Origin: Bryum argenteum | Lineage: Eukaryota > Streptophyta > Bryopsida > Bryales > Bryaceae | Direction: 5' to 3' | NCBI GenBank assembly: GCA_037043015.1 | Contig: CM073322.1 | Location: 9,869,601 to 9,933,600 of the forward strand | Length of the DNA: 64,000 nucleotides | Shown here: positions 36,320 through 48,231 of the stretch, piece by piece | Position numbering within the stretch: the first letter of the stretch is position 1 | Layout: the number at the start of each line of letters is the position of its first letter | The notes under the pieces: generated by a model | The model's database searches: none | What the model was told of the DNA's origin: nothing | What the model saw: only the letters and a program-made list of their open reading frames with translations | Translations under genes and position numbers: made by a program

Positions 36320-38160
36320 GTTACTAGTGCTTTAAAGTATTCCCAACAAAATGGCTTAAGGAACAAGACTTAAGTTTTGCTAAACAAACATCAATTTCCA
36401 TACCCAACGAACTCGCAAAAGGACTTGCTACCTTTGCACTTTTGGTAGCCCTAGGATGTTGACTAGGTGAAACCCTAAAATCCATGTTATAGCCTCCATG
36501 TACACGTTCCACATCAAGTATGTTAATGTGTTTCTTGGATTGGAACATAGTTTAACGCTCATTATGTCACTTGAAATACAGTTTATGTTCATTGAAAGAC
36601 GCGCATTACTATTAAGACCCCCTAGGTTTTTAATTCCGTGATACCCTAGCAGCCACGTTAGCCATGATAGCCTCTACGTACATGTGACACGTTAGCTTTG
36701 TGAATACATTTCTTGAAACAGAGTTTAACGCAATTCAATTCACGGGAAACGTGCACGTCATTATTGACACCTCCAAGGATTCAAACCCTACCTTCGACAT
36801 CAGCCCTCTCCTCCACAAACCTATTCCAAGTCAATAAGGCATTCAAAATAGGTTTTACTAATACATTTCAACAACACATTTAAGCGTGGCACATGTCACA
36901 ATAAACGCCCTCTATGTGAAAAGAAACATGTTGACGTGGGATCTTACTATATTTAGCCATTGAATTACTACTATGAGATAAAAAATGAGGTGAAAAAGTT
37001 ACTTTTCACAATTGACACTTATGTTTAAGTTGATGCAATAATGTTATTTTTTACGCTTAACAGTTTCTCGAAAATTTAAATATGTCTACGTTTACACAAG
37101 TTGTTAAAACAACGTTAATAGTGACAAATTCACGTTAAAACGTTAATAGTGACAAATTCATATTAAAACGTTATTAGTGACAAATTCATGTTAAATCGAT
37201 AATAGTGACAAATTCGCATTAAACATTTAACGTGCACTATGTTTATTTGGATGATATTTCCACACTAATTTCACGTCAAGTACGTTACTGCGTTTCTTGA
37301 AACACAGTTCCTGCAATTTATGTCACTTGAAACACCTGCATTACTATTGAGACCCTTAGGATGTTAACTGATTTTGTGCTTTGAAAGGATTGTGGTGAGT
37401 AGGTTGGGGTTGTACGTAACCTTATAGGAGGTTGCAAGCTCATCAATGATTGATTCATTCATGATGCCCAAGTCCAAAAGATGTTGTGATCCAATTTTGG
37501 GTTGCCTATTTGAGACTCCATGGGCGTTCAAGAGTTAAAGACAGGTGACGAGCACTGCGAGACATGTACGATGCTTCGCATACTAATTAACCGTCAACCA
37601 TAGCCTCTACACACATGTGAGACGTCAAAACAGTGAATACGTTGTCAACTTCGTGAATACGTTGAATTCAATCAATATCATTGGAAACGCGCACGTCACT
37701 ATTGACACCTTCTAGAATCCAAACCCTACCTTCCACGTCAGCTTTATTCTCCACGAACCCCTTCCAAGTCAACAAGGCATTCCATGTAGGATTTATTGAT
37801 ACATTTTCAATAACACATTTAAGAATGGCGCGCATTATAATAAACACCCTCTATGTTAATAGAAACGTGTTGACGTGGGATCTTACTATATTTAGCCATT
37901 AAATTACTACTATGAGTAAAAAAATTAGGTGAAAGAGTTACTTTCCACAAATGACACTTATGTTTAAGTTGATGCGATAATGTTATTTTTTACGGTAAAC
38001 AATTTCTCAAAAATTTAAATATGTTTACTTTGACACAAGCTGTTAAAACAACGTTAATAGTGACAAATGCACGTTAAAACGTTAATAGTAAAACGTTAAT
38101 AGCGACAAATTCAGGTTAAACATTTAACATGCACTATGTATATTTGGATTATATTTCAAC
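36320..38160. repeat. Tandem duplication with a period of about 939 bp
   Basis: The segment with TTGACGTGGGATCTTACTAT at 36931 recurs at 37870. Around it some 600 bp align closely, including the TTAAGTTGATGC-ATAATGTT block and runs of AACGTTAATAGTGACAAAT. Upstream, CACGTCAAGTACGTTACTGC near 37272 corresponds to CACATCAAGTATGTTAATGT near 36510. Each unit contains its own minisatellite of the ACGTTAATAGTGACAAATTC type. Confidence 0.75.
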
Positions 38161-39864
38161 ACTAATAAGGATATTTTGGGATTTTGTTTCTGATGACGCT
38201 CATAAACACTATACAAAACACTATTTTCCTCTAATGATTCATATATAACAATCCATGATATGACTTGATTATAGCAACTTTGACACACAAGCTTGGGCTA
38301 CATGCACCAAAACCATTAACATATAGTTACAAATTTCCTGATACTTGGAAATTCTGAAAAGCAATCTGAAACAATGTGCATATGCACAATAGGTGTACCT
38401 AAGGGAAGTAGTTAAAGAGTCCTAGGTTGGCAACTTTTTCATTATATGCTCTCTAAAGATGAAAGAATGGATAAATAATGGGCTATTTATACATGTAAGT
38501 GACCTTGAGAGTGGTTTTAACAAGCTCTAGTAATTTTCTTGATTATCAGCATGTTTAACCTAGATGTTTTTATTGCTTTATATTCTAGCCGTTTGGACAT
38601 CCTTTATCGGCATCATAAGATAATTACTTCAAGTAGCTAATGAGTGTAATAGTATATGAGTGTAAATGGGGAACTTCTCTTCAAATTCTGTATTGATTTC
38701 AAGAGAGTTCAAGTTAAACTTCAATCTTGAACTTGCTTCCATAATTTGTTAACTTTGATGGACAACTAAGATCTAGACATCTAGTAGCTACTTTAATTTT
38801 CAAAGTGGTGATTCAAGACATTTCTCCATCATATAAATTATAAATTGTCTTAACTTTAGATATTGAAATGAACCAAACTATGTGCATGAAAACCGATTCT
38901 TGGATAATATATAGTAAGTGGCTAAGAAAATGCTCAAATTTTAGTTTGGTTAGCTTAATGAAAAGTGGAAAATTGAAATAACTTTGATAAATGTGCAATG
39001 TATTTAGGAGATTGGACCAATTGGAATCATTAATTTTGGATGAAATTTGAATTGGTTATGATTTCTGAAAGTGGAACCCATAGGTGTATCCAAATCCGTT
39101 CAACCTAAAATGTACACCATGGATACATCAAAGATTTGAAGCTGGAAGCTAGAATGTACCTCTTGCTTGAATAAACTAATGAGTGATTTGTAGTGATGTG
39201 TGGATTTTGAGCCACTTACCATAACATATCTTAGGAAAAATGAACATTGCCCATCAAAATGTACCATGTGACACCTTGCAACATGTTTAAATGGAAACTA
39301 AGCAGAAATCGATGCATGACATATCTTTACATATACAGTGGTACTTCTTTGGGAACCCCAACCCAAATAACTAGTCTTCTGTGTAGTTGCATGGGGTGGG
39401 CTTTGAGAAACAATGAAGATGGTTCTAGCTTGTGCCTTTAGAGGCACACTAGAGATTTGAGATTTTCTTAGAGCTTATTATCATCTACGGTTTATACAAT
39501 ATTGGTATATAGGCCAACTATGACATGTTCATGTTTAAAAACATTAGTATCATGCTTCATGGTGCAAAGTCAATCCACCCACACCTTTGTAATTTTGTCT
39601 ATTATTGAATGAACGTTTTCAATATGGACACCTTGCGTTCGTGGAATATCATAAAAATGTGGCTTTACTGTAGAAGGTGGATGGTTGTGCAGTACAATTG
39701 GAACTGTATAGATTCGTCTAAATTGCTCAAATCAAAATAAAATACATGACTTTCTACAAACTGGTGGTGATTGAAGCCCTTCCCAATCTCCACTTGCAAA
39801 ACTTCCTGTCAAAGCACAAACTCTGCATGCTCACATATCTTTCGCGACCACCAAATGAATCCTT

Positions 39865-40150
39865 CACATGAATCCCTGCAACAGATAGCACATATCATTA
39901 CTCGGCAACTTTGATATGAAAGCCACTGAAAAGCATCCATTGGCAAGGCTACACTGTCTCTTTTCCAAAAACTCAAAACTTTCAAATATACCAGGAAAGC
40001 AGTCTGGCATATGCAAGAAGATCCTGCAACAGAAAGCACACACTCGGCAACTTTCATTTAAAATTCACTGAAAAGCTTCAGAAGAGTATAGGCAAGGCTA
40101 CACTATCTATCCAAAGATTTGAAACAAACACGTAGTCTGGCATGAGATGG
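39865..40150. repeat. Tandem duplication, about 150-bp unit, in the CCB4 3' flank
   Basis: CCTGCAACAGATAGCACATA, CTCGGCAACTTT, GGCAAGGCTACACT and AGTCTGGCAT each appear twice, about 130-155 bp apart. Confidence 0.7.
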
Positions 40151-40244
40151 AACCTCTGAGAACTTTGTAGGAACACCAAGTTGACAGCTTCTTAACAGCA
40201 CCAGGAACGATGCATTAGCTTTGTGGGAAAAAGAAAGACACCGA

Positions 40245-42140
40245 CTACAGTGAAGCTTGACCCTTCACTGTAGCAGACGAAGCAGCAGCCCAGTCTTGTA
40301 ACGTCGTGTCGACTTTCTCTGCAATTGTTCCTATCCAAGCCTGCGACGAAGTAGCAGTGAGCAAATGGATATGATCGAGAGAAACACGGAGTAAGCAAGG
40401 GTAGCGCCATACCTGATCTGCAGGTGTGAAGCCACGAATCGTGTCACTTGCTAATACTAATACTCCATCGTCACCGAGTGGTTGTAAAAGAACTGCCTGC
40501 AAAATCAACCTCACATTCTTAAGAAAATCATGAACACGGAGGGTCAGTTTTGATGGTCAATCCTTGAATAAACATGAACATCGAGTGCCAAAGATGATCG
40601 AACATCCAGTGTCATTCTCTTACTGGAAATGCTCTTTTAATAAAGGATAATGGACATCGATTGTCAATCTCTCACTGAAGATGATCGTTCTTCAGAGAAC
40701 AATGAACCAACGAGTTTCCATTTTCACTAAAAGATAATCATGAAGTATGAACATCGAGTGTCAGTTTCTTACTGAGTATGGTCATCCTTCAGAGAAACAA
40801 TGAACAATAAGAGCATATTTCTCACTGGAAATTAATCTTCTATGAAGAATCATTAACACCGAGATTCAATCCCGATCATCCGTTAAAAATCACTGAGTGC
40901 CAATTTCTTACGACCTCACATTCTTTAGAGAAACATGAACATCGAGTGTCAAATCCTTATGATGCGAATATACTAGAACCACCACAATGAACAGATGAAT
41001 GATACCTGTGTATTCGATGGCAGAAATCTCAGAAGCTCAAACCTCCCCGGATACAGCACCAGATTCGCAAGATAATTCTCTGCTTCGTCAATAGAAAAGG
41101 GTCAAGAGCAAGAAAAATAGACTCGGACTAAATGCCATGCTTTGTTCTCGACAACTCACGTTTTCCAGATTTCTGAGCATCCTTGTAAAGAGTTCCATTG
41201 ATGAACTCGGAGGCGTTGACAGGCACTGCATTGCCATCATTTGAAGCCGCCGCTATTCCTGCTTGTAAAACGCAAGCTCCATTGTAGAGTATCACTACCG
41301 CCTTTGTGCGAGTGGTATTCCTCAACGAGTCCCAGACCCTAATCACAGCAAAAGCTGTTAAACACGAGTACTGTAAAGCGAGATTGAGGTCAATTTGTGG
41401 AAGAGCAATGAGTCCCGAACTCTGTTTATATCAGATGCTCTAAAGAAAAATATATTAAACGTCATTTACTGAGCCATTTTTGAATCAATTGAGAAGGAGC
41501 AACTACCATTGCAGCTCCCAAGCAGCATCGCTTGGAAGATTTGGTGCTAAATTGAAGCAGTCTACGCCGTCCATCTCTACCTGAACAGCACAGCTTCTGT
41601 TTCAACATTGAACGATAAGAATATGTCAATTGAGGAAGGATTTAGAGGAGCACGCACCGAGAGAACGGGTCTAGGTTGGATCGACTTCCACACCAACCCT
41701 TGCAATAGCACCGTAGCGGACAATGCGAGGGCCAAGACATCGGACCTTGATTGAGCACTGTCACATACGATTCAAAAATGTCACCTCAAAGTATAATGCA
41801 ATGCGCGGAAACCTAAGAAGAGAAAAAAAAATAAAAAATTAACGAAGGATTGTAACCTGCTGGAGTCGGCCACGGGCGCAATTCCTGAGATGGAGCGGTT
41901 TAGGAGCACAGCGACTAAAGCGCCAGCGCCGAGAACGAGCGGAACAGTTCGAGCGAGTCCGTCATTCTCCGCAATCCAGCCATCTCCAGCCTTCTGCTGC
42001 GCGCACCTGATTTTTCGAAGTGGTAGTTTCGGGATTATCGTCCTCTTGCTGAATTGGAGGCTTCTAGGAGTGAGAGAAGCTTTTCGGAAGCTCAATGTAG
42101 ATGCAGGTATTGAGACTAATGTTGCAAAGGTTGCGGCCAT
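40245..42140 (-). CDS. CCB4: CCB4, cofactor assembly of complex C subunit B
   Basis: Seven exons: 42140-41857, 41757-41658, 41580-41507, 41338-41160, 41079-41006, 40496-40413, 40340-40245 (296 aa). CCB4 belongs to the same superfamily as CCB2 and acts with it in the thylakoid membrane on haem ci attachment to cytochrome b6. Family blocks: WIAENDGLARTVPLVLGAGA followed by NRSISGIAPVADSS (first span); SRSDVLALALSATVLLQGLV (second span); WVWDSLRNTTRTKAVVILYN; QNYLANLVLYPGRFELLRFL; and AVLLQPLGDDGVLVLASDTI followed by RGFTPADQAW. The first ~45 residues look like a chloroplast transit peptide. All junctions keep frame and the length equals that of known CCB4 within about 10 percent. Confidence 0.93.
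40530..40975. repeat. Degenerate tandem repeats in CCB4 intron 5
   Basis: ATGAACATCGAGTGTCA-like phrases, followed by TTACTGRA.ATG.TC and TTCAGAGAAACAATGAAC, recur at irregular 80-110 bp intervals. Confidence 0.55.
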
Positions 42141-42862
42141 GGCTGAGAATGGGAAGTGATTGCATTCAAGCTCTTAGTTGCTCCACCTCCCCTCCTTTCA
42201 TCAGATTCGGGCTGGGCCAATTCGATTTTGATTGACGAGCTCCTCGCAACAATCCGTCCCGCTCTGCTGCAGCCAAATTGGGCAAGGCCGAATCCATTCT
42301 GCTCTCGTCACCATCAATCGAAATGGATTGCGCGGGCCCCGTGCATCTCCATCCAGGCACTTCGGACCCCCCGGTACTCTACCCGGCAAAGCCATAGACC
42401 TCGTTGTACAAAGGTTTGATCGTACTTCCTCTCTCTCATTATAATCGTTCATTAGGCTCTCTCAAATCTATCTCGAGAAATAGATTTGAGAGAACCTACT
42501 AAATGATAATAATGGAATAAAGGGAGTATTGTGACATTGTTAACTATCATCTTAGTCATTAATTTTTTATAATTGCAATAATTAACTAGAATGGAGCGTT
42601 GATAGAGGCCAATAGGGGCTAACCAAAAGAACTTATTAAACAATAACCCCCACCTTGTTATGGTAGGAAGTTAATCTTATTCCAAATAATAGCTTGTTTG
42701 CTACCTCACCATAAATGTGAAGTATCTAAAAAATAACATCAAAAGCTAAGGAAGAATAACTAATCCTCTAAAAAATAATCCAAAAATCTCTCACTTTGAG
42801 GCATCTTTTCCTCAAAGATAAATGAAGCTTAAACTACTATTCTACCTAAATTTCAACCTAAT
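42141..42862. other. Spacer between CCB4 start and AXS stop
   Basis: Should hold the CCB4 promoter and the AXS 3' UTR. Contains one small foldback transposon (next entry). No gene. Confidence 0.5.
42425..42526. mobile_element. Stowaway-like MITE, 102-bp foldback with TA target duplication
   Basis: The whole element is a hairpin. The left arm begins CTTCCTCTCTCTCATTATAA and the inverted right arm CTCCCTTTATTCCATTATTA. The arms meet at a central TCTCGAGA-like loop, flanked by AGGCTCTCTCAAATCTAT and its near-perfect complement. I count about 39 of 50 matching arm positions. TA lies on both sides (42423-42424 and 42527-42528). CTCCCT termini and a TA target are typical of Stowaway (Tc1/mariner) MITEs. 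Confidence 0.7.
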
Positions 42863-45800
42863 TTAATTGACGCTAGTAGTCTTGGACATGGCCTGTTTCA
42901 CAGCTTGTGCATATGTTGTGTGCTGGTAAGTCAATGTATGCTCCATCATGTCATTCAAAGATGTCTTGGGCTCCCACTCTACCAACAAAAGACAACAAAC
43001 AATTAAACATCACAAATTCATGAAGTAAAAAGAAATAACAATCACAAGTAAGATAAAACGAAACATCAAAATGCATAGTTCATCACTCTCCATGCAGATT
43101 TGATTATGTCAATGTTCACCGCAATAAGAATATACCAAGAAGGATGCATATGTTTGCGTGATTTAAATGCAAGACTTGTTCTCATCTAATAGAACCTATC
43201 TTGTTAATATCACAAAATTCACTAATGAGATTCAGTAACATTTCTTTTCCTCACAAAATTAACCTCAAATGGGTTTTTGAGAATTTTCACAAGGAAAAAA
43301 AAAAAATCAGCCAACTTTGACCTTTACAATCTCACATAAAAAGAAAAATCAACGATTTAAAATTTAACGTGCAACTATTATTTCAAGTTAACTTCCAGAT
43401 CTTACGGTTGGTTCTTTTACATACTCTTTAGATTGAACTTTTTTGGTCATGAAGTAGAAGGAGGTCACATTTTTTGTGGTTATGGTAATTTTGCACCAAG
43501 GATCAAGAACAGTCAAGAACAAAGACGTTAGTACTCAGTTAACTGGAGCGTGATTAGTGAATACACTCAAGAGGCACACATCATAAAATGAGGAGCGTGA
43601 TTAGTAAGTGATAGGAGCACGTTTAGTTAATAAACTCAAGAAAGGTGGGGCATGATTAGTTAGTTCGATCAAGAAAAAATCAGGAATGTGAGCAGCTTTG
43701 TTATAAAATCACTCACCGAGTTGTCGTGTGATGATAGTCATGTCGGGAATCCGCTTATCACTATCATCGTAGCCCACTCCATAAAACTCCTCCGAGCTCA
43801 CGTCCACCGTTGCCACCTCCGGTCTTGGCTTGCCACTCACCTTACAATACACCTGCCAACAATTGATCAATTTCATCACAAAACAATCAGAGACCTAAAT
43901 GGCAGTATTCTGCAAAGCTTGCAGTTTCAGGGAGGTTAGCATTTCTGTAAAAGCAAAAAGAGGCTCCCAGGGATTGAGCGGAAGTTGCAGTTTCAGGGAG
44001 GTTATAGATTTCTGTAAAAAAATGAGAGTCAGCTCACAGGGATGGTGCGAGAGTTGCAGTTTCAGGGAGGTTAGCATTTATGTGGAAAACGAGGGTCAGA
44101 TCACAGGGATTGTGCGAAAATTGCAGTGTCAGGGAGGTTATAGATTTCTGTAGAGAAAGAGGGTCAGATTACAGGGATTGTGCGAAATTTGCAGTTTCAG
44201 AGAGGTTAGCATTTCCGTAGAAAAAGAGGTTCATGTCACAGGGATTGTGCGAAGAATTCAGTTTCAGGGAGGTTATAGATTTCTGTACAGAAAGAGGGTC
44301 AGATCACAGGGATTGTGATACCACACAGAAGCAATGGGTGCAAGCTCTGTAATAGCATCAAGAGGTACTATTTTGGGATCATAACCAAATATACACCAAC
44401 CAAAAATGGCAGTTTTGGATTCACGGAAACGATCGAGGTAGAATGAATGAATAAAGCTAAGAATGGATCGATCGATCGATCGATCGAGAATGGATGCAAT
44501 ACTTACATCAGTCATGAGCTCTGCAAGCTCCCGTACCGTGACTTCGTTGTTGGGGTTACCCACGTTGAAGATTTGCCCGTTCGCTCTCGCCGGATTCTCC
44601 TGTATCCACCCATCCCACCCATGCCACCTGCTGAGATTATTCTTGACTTCTGTGTGTAGCATGTATTGGATGCTAACATCTGAGAGATTCAAACAGGCTG
44701 GGGTTTCCTTGATGAATGTCAACAAAGCGAATTTCTCTGAAGAGTTATTTCAAGACACTCGAGAATTTCCAAGAATAGTTCGTTTTGGATGTGGATCGAG
44801 GAGTCAGGAAGTAATATTGAGAGGAAGGAGTACATGTATGGCACTTACGATCATTCTCAGCACGGCGTCGATGGCGTCTTTGATGAAGATGAACGTACGC
44901 TGTGAGTGTCCGCCATCCACTAGTTTCAATGGCTCGCCGCGCATCAGGTTCTGCAATTGGACTTCGCATTAGTATGTTCGATCAAGCAATGAAGCGATCA
45001 AGTGCTATGAATCGAATCGAGGAACGAATGGATTAACAATGAGAAAGGAGTTTACATTGCTGAAGCAAGCGAGGACGCGCGGGACGGAGTCTTGAGGGCC
45101 GTCTACACCGGGAATGAAGTCCATGCGAGGTCCAATCCAGTTGAATGGTCTCACGATTGTGAACTCCAGACCATTTTCAGCTCCCTCGCCTGGAATAACC
45201 AAACCCTCACTCATCATGAGTTTCTTGTCTCTAGGCACTCAGGATCCATCCTCACATAGGCATCAAGAATAGGTCTGGGAGGCCTCAAAATAGCCTGGAG
45301 AGCGCCTTCTTGGGGTCAACCCTAAATGAAATGAGAAGGGATGGATGGTACCGTAAATGAGCCTCTCGATGAGCTGCTTGGCACACGCATACGACCATCG
45401 TTGCTTGTCGATGGAGCCGAAGATGCATGGCGTCTCATCTTCTTTCAGCATATAAAACGCGGGATCATTTTTGAGGGGGCTGTCTTTGGGCAAGAAGCTG
45501 CCGATGGTCTTGCCGTAGACTTCGCAAGTGGAGAAGTGAATGAGGCGCTTGTCATTCTCTCGGCAGTATTGCACTACTGGTAACGCGTCCACGAAGTTGC
45601 TGTAGATGGTGTCCAGTGGCCGCGTGTTGTAATCGGCTGGCGTGCAAATCGCTGCCAAATTTATCACCTGCACAACAACATCGATCGATGCATTGCTCTC
45701 CGCATCCAATTCAACTTACAGCATATACAGCAGACGCAATCCTCTAACCGAGACGATGACAGTCTCCGAAAATGTTGCTGATTTTCCGTCAACTCTCATC

Positions 45801-46624
45801 AAATGTGCTAAAGCGTGATGGTCACTTGCCACAACGGAGGAGAGGCGCGCGAGAGATACTTGAAGCACTTCAGCTCGCAACTAAATCAATTCTGTTTGAT
45901 ATTTGTGTCGGTTATTCGCTAAACCGGTACACTCACTGCTGCGAAATCAGTTGAACGTCAACCGACGAATGATGAGCCACTGAGAATTCTTGACACAATC
46001 GGATCAAGAATGGCCACACCGACAGCAGATTTCTACAAACGCTTCAGTTTCAATCGCAAAGAATCGAAATCTCCACTAGCAAATGAAGCTTACAGTAACT
46101 GACACAATCGGATCATTCAGTTGTAGCTACACTCCACAGCTTGAAGAAATATCCAATTTCAATTGCCAATGCGATCAACAGCATATGAAGTTTGCAGCGG
46201 TTATAATGAATGAATGCGCCACCGTTTGCGAATAGAGCACGTTCCAGCTTTCGATATCCTTCAATTCCGATTGCAACGCGATGATCGAGAAAGAACTGAA
46301 ACTCTCACATGAAGACATTACGGTTACTGACAAACCCTGGCGGTTGTAAGCGAGTGAGGGAGGGACGGAGAGCAATTGAAATACCAGGTCTGAAGTCTTG
46401 ATGAGGCCCTCGAGGCGAGAATCGTGCTTGATATTGATCTTGTGGAACTCAATGCGATTGAGCAGGTGCTGAATCTTGTCGCCGTAAACATCAATGGCGA
46501 GCACCTTGTGATCCGTCTCGGCAACCAGCTTCTCACACAGATGGGAGCCAATGAATCCGCCGGCGCCGATGATGCAGATCGTTAGCGGGCGAACCACTTC
46601 CCCGTCCAAGTTCACCCTCGCCAT
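42863..46624 (-). CDS. AXS: UDP-apiose/UDP-xylose synthase
   Basis: Seven exons: 46624-46385, 45667-45352, 45189-45056, 44950-44849, 44599-44507, 43852-43717, 42978-42863 (378 aa). The enzyme converts UDP-glucuronate to UDP-apiose and UDP-xylose in the cytosol, supplying apiose for cell-wall polysaccharides. It is an extended short-chain dehydrogenase. Features: NAD-binding CIIGAGGFIGSHLCEKL at the N-terminus; VINLAAICTPADYNTRPLDT; the catalytic pair in WSYACAKQLIERL (YxxxK); the very conserved EFTIVRPFNWIGPRMDFIPG; NGQIFNVGNPNNEVTV; and DDSDKRIPDMTIITRQL. Length and all blocks match land-plant AXS. The start codon is followed directly by the conserved N-terminus. Introns are unusually rich in repeats, above all intron 5. 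Confidence 0.96.
43921..44325. repeat. Dimeric minisatellite in AXS intron 5
   Basis: Six units of 65-70 bp begin at 43921, 43986, 44056, 44123, 44190 and about 44257. Each opens with TTGCAGTTTCAGGGAGGTTA or a close variant and ends near CACAGGGATTGTGCGAA. They alternate strictly between two types, GGTTAGCATTT (A) and GGTTATAGATTT (B), giving A-B-A-B-A-B. Confidence 0.85.
44465..44486. repeat. (GATC)n microsatellite in AXS intron 5
   Basis: About five perfect GATC/ATCG units. A shorter run lies in CLC intron 3 near 1883-1895. Confidence 0.85.
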
Positions 46625-47464
46625 CGCCACACCCACCACTCCCAAAAAGCAACAACCAACCACCAAGGACCCCACACACACAAAACACAAAACAAACCCC
46701 CACCCCCAAAACTACCACTACTACACTAATTTGACCGAACCAACTGGCTCTCTCTTTTATGATTTGGAGATTGAGCTAGCTGGTGCCAGTCATGATGCTG
46801 GCCTGGTTCCATGTTGAGGATGCAGCATCTTGGGCAGTAATTTCGTGCACGTTTTCTCCCCAATTCCCGAGGTTTACCGCTCAATGATTATGCGATGCGT
46901 TAACGAGAAGTCAGATATTGATTGTGCGATCTGTTTTGATAATCTTCTACTGCGATTATTCTTTTGATCTTGAGATTATGATTCATTAATTGGAGTGATG
47001 ATGATGATTCTTGAGTAAGATTTGAGATTCCTTGGAAGCGGTGAGCGAATTCTGGCAAGAGGAGCTGGATGTCACGATACATGGCCTGCACGCTCCGCTG
47101 TGTGTGTTTGACCTGTTATACCTGTTTTATTACTGTACTCTCACTTTATTATACGCTTTTTATCTGTATGTATGTCTGACCCTCGTTTTGTCAATTCCAA
47201 GTTGTCAGCAACATCTCTTTCTTTTGGTATCACACACGACTAGGGTGATATGAAAATAAATTTCTCGAGGAGGAGGGAGCCCGACGAGGAGGAAGATTTA
47301 TTTTTATATTGTCCAAGGAGGCGGTGATTGCTAGACTTGAACCCATACGTGCTGAATGAATGAAGAATTGAGAATGACACGAGGAATCGGATGGTTTACA
47401 GATGATTTTCTCGTAATCACTTGTTGACAATCTAGCATTGACTACTCCTACTTTTGTTTTATCT
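46625..47464. other. AXS 5' flank and spacer
   Basis: Probably contains the AXS promoter. The first 100 bp are a CA/CCC-rich 5' leader. No gene was recognised in the rest. Confidence 0.4.
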
Positions 47465-48204
47465 ATGAATCATGAATTGCAATGGAAAATTCACCAAACA
47501 GAATGTTCTTCACCTTCATCTCAAAAACACTCTTACATAAGAAAAAAATAATAATAAATATATACTATCTCTAAGAGTAGCCTTGCAATGGAGAAAGCTG
47601 CCAAAATAATCACAAAGGAAAAGTAATCCAAAACTAAACCCTTTGCACTCAAACCTATGCCTTAACCTCAAAACATCTTCGATTTAATAAATTTTTCTTC
47701 CACTAAAAGTAGTCACAATTGAATTCTATTCCAAAAAACACAGTTGAATTCCAATGGTGGGTGAAGAAGATGTAGCTCCTCAAAAATCATTCATTTTCTC
47801 ATTTTCTTCATTGTAAACATCATTGCAAATCGAGTACCAAAGTTATTTGGATCAAAATCTTCACACTAAAAAGTTGTTAGCCTTCATCTTAAGATCATAA
47901 TTCTACCAAAAAAAATCATAAAAACATCTATGATTTCCCAAAATTGCTTTACAGTGACAAAACATGCCCCATGTTTGATATCTCAAAAACAAGAGCTGCA
48001 TTCACTAAAATTCATGCCAATTATTCATAAATCATTGTTTGGATTTTGCAATTTTTATTACACAAACCAGACTTGATTTAGGACCCAACACAAGTGATTT
48101 CATTCAAAACGGACTCTAGACGAAGAAGCAATGGCTCTTCAAAATTTCTACCCTTCATTCAAAATGTCATTTTTCAACATTCGATACATCTAGCGGTTAA
48201 GATC
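47465..48204. mobile_element. Decayed copy of the 26195-27163 TTAA element
   Basis: The sequence follows the interior of the element at 26195-27163 for about 730 bp. Examples are CCTTCATCTCAAAAACACTC against GCTTCATCTCAAAGACACTC, GGAAAAGTAATCCAAAACTA against GGAAAAATAGTCCAAAACTA, and the closing ATTCAAAATGTCATTTTTC. The right terminal repeat is recognisable but changed (CATCTAGCGGTTAAG). The left end is missing. Confidence 0.6.
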
Positions 48205-48231
48205 AAAGATACATCTAGCGGTTAAGATCAA
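48184..48231. repeat. 24-bp tandem duplication at the end of the decayed TTAA element
   Basis: GATACATCTAGCGGTTAAGA followed by TCAA is present twice in a row, so the right terminus and its TTAA have been duplicated. Confidence 0.75.

Larger units (their letters stand above)
36123..40244. other. CCB2-CCB4 spacer, AT-rich and repeat-filled
   Basis: Holds the CCB2 promoter on its left edge and the CCB4 3' flank on its right. The middle is a tandem duplication (next entry) followed by AT-rich DNA (38160-39860) with no recognisable gene. Confidence 0.5.

Noticed and set aside
36123-36320. CpG-like or protein-coding start upstream of CCB2
   Set aside because: The sequence only carries the CCB2 leader; no second divergent gene could be found in the 4-kb spacer.
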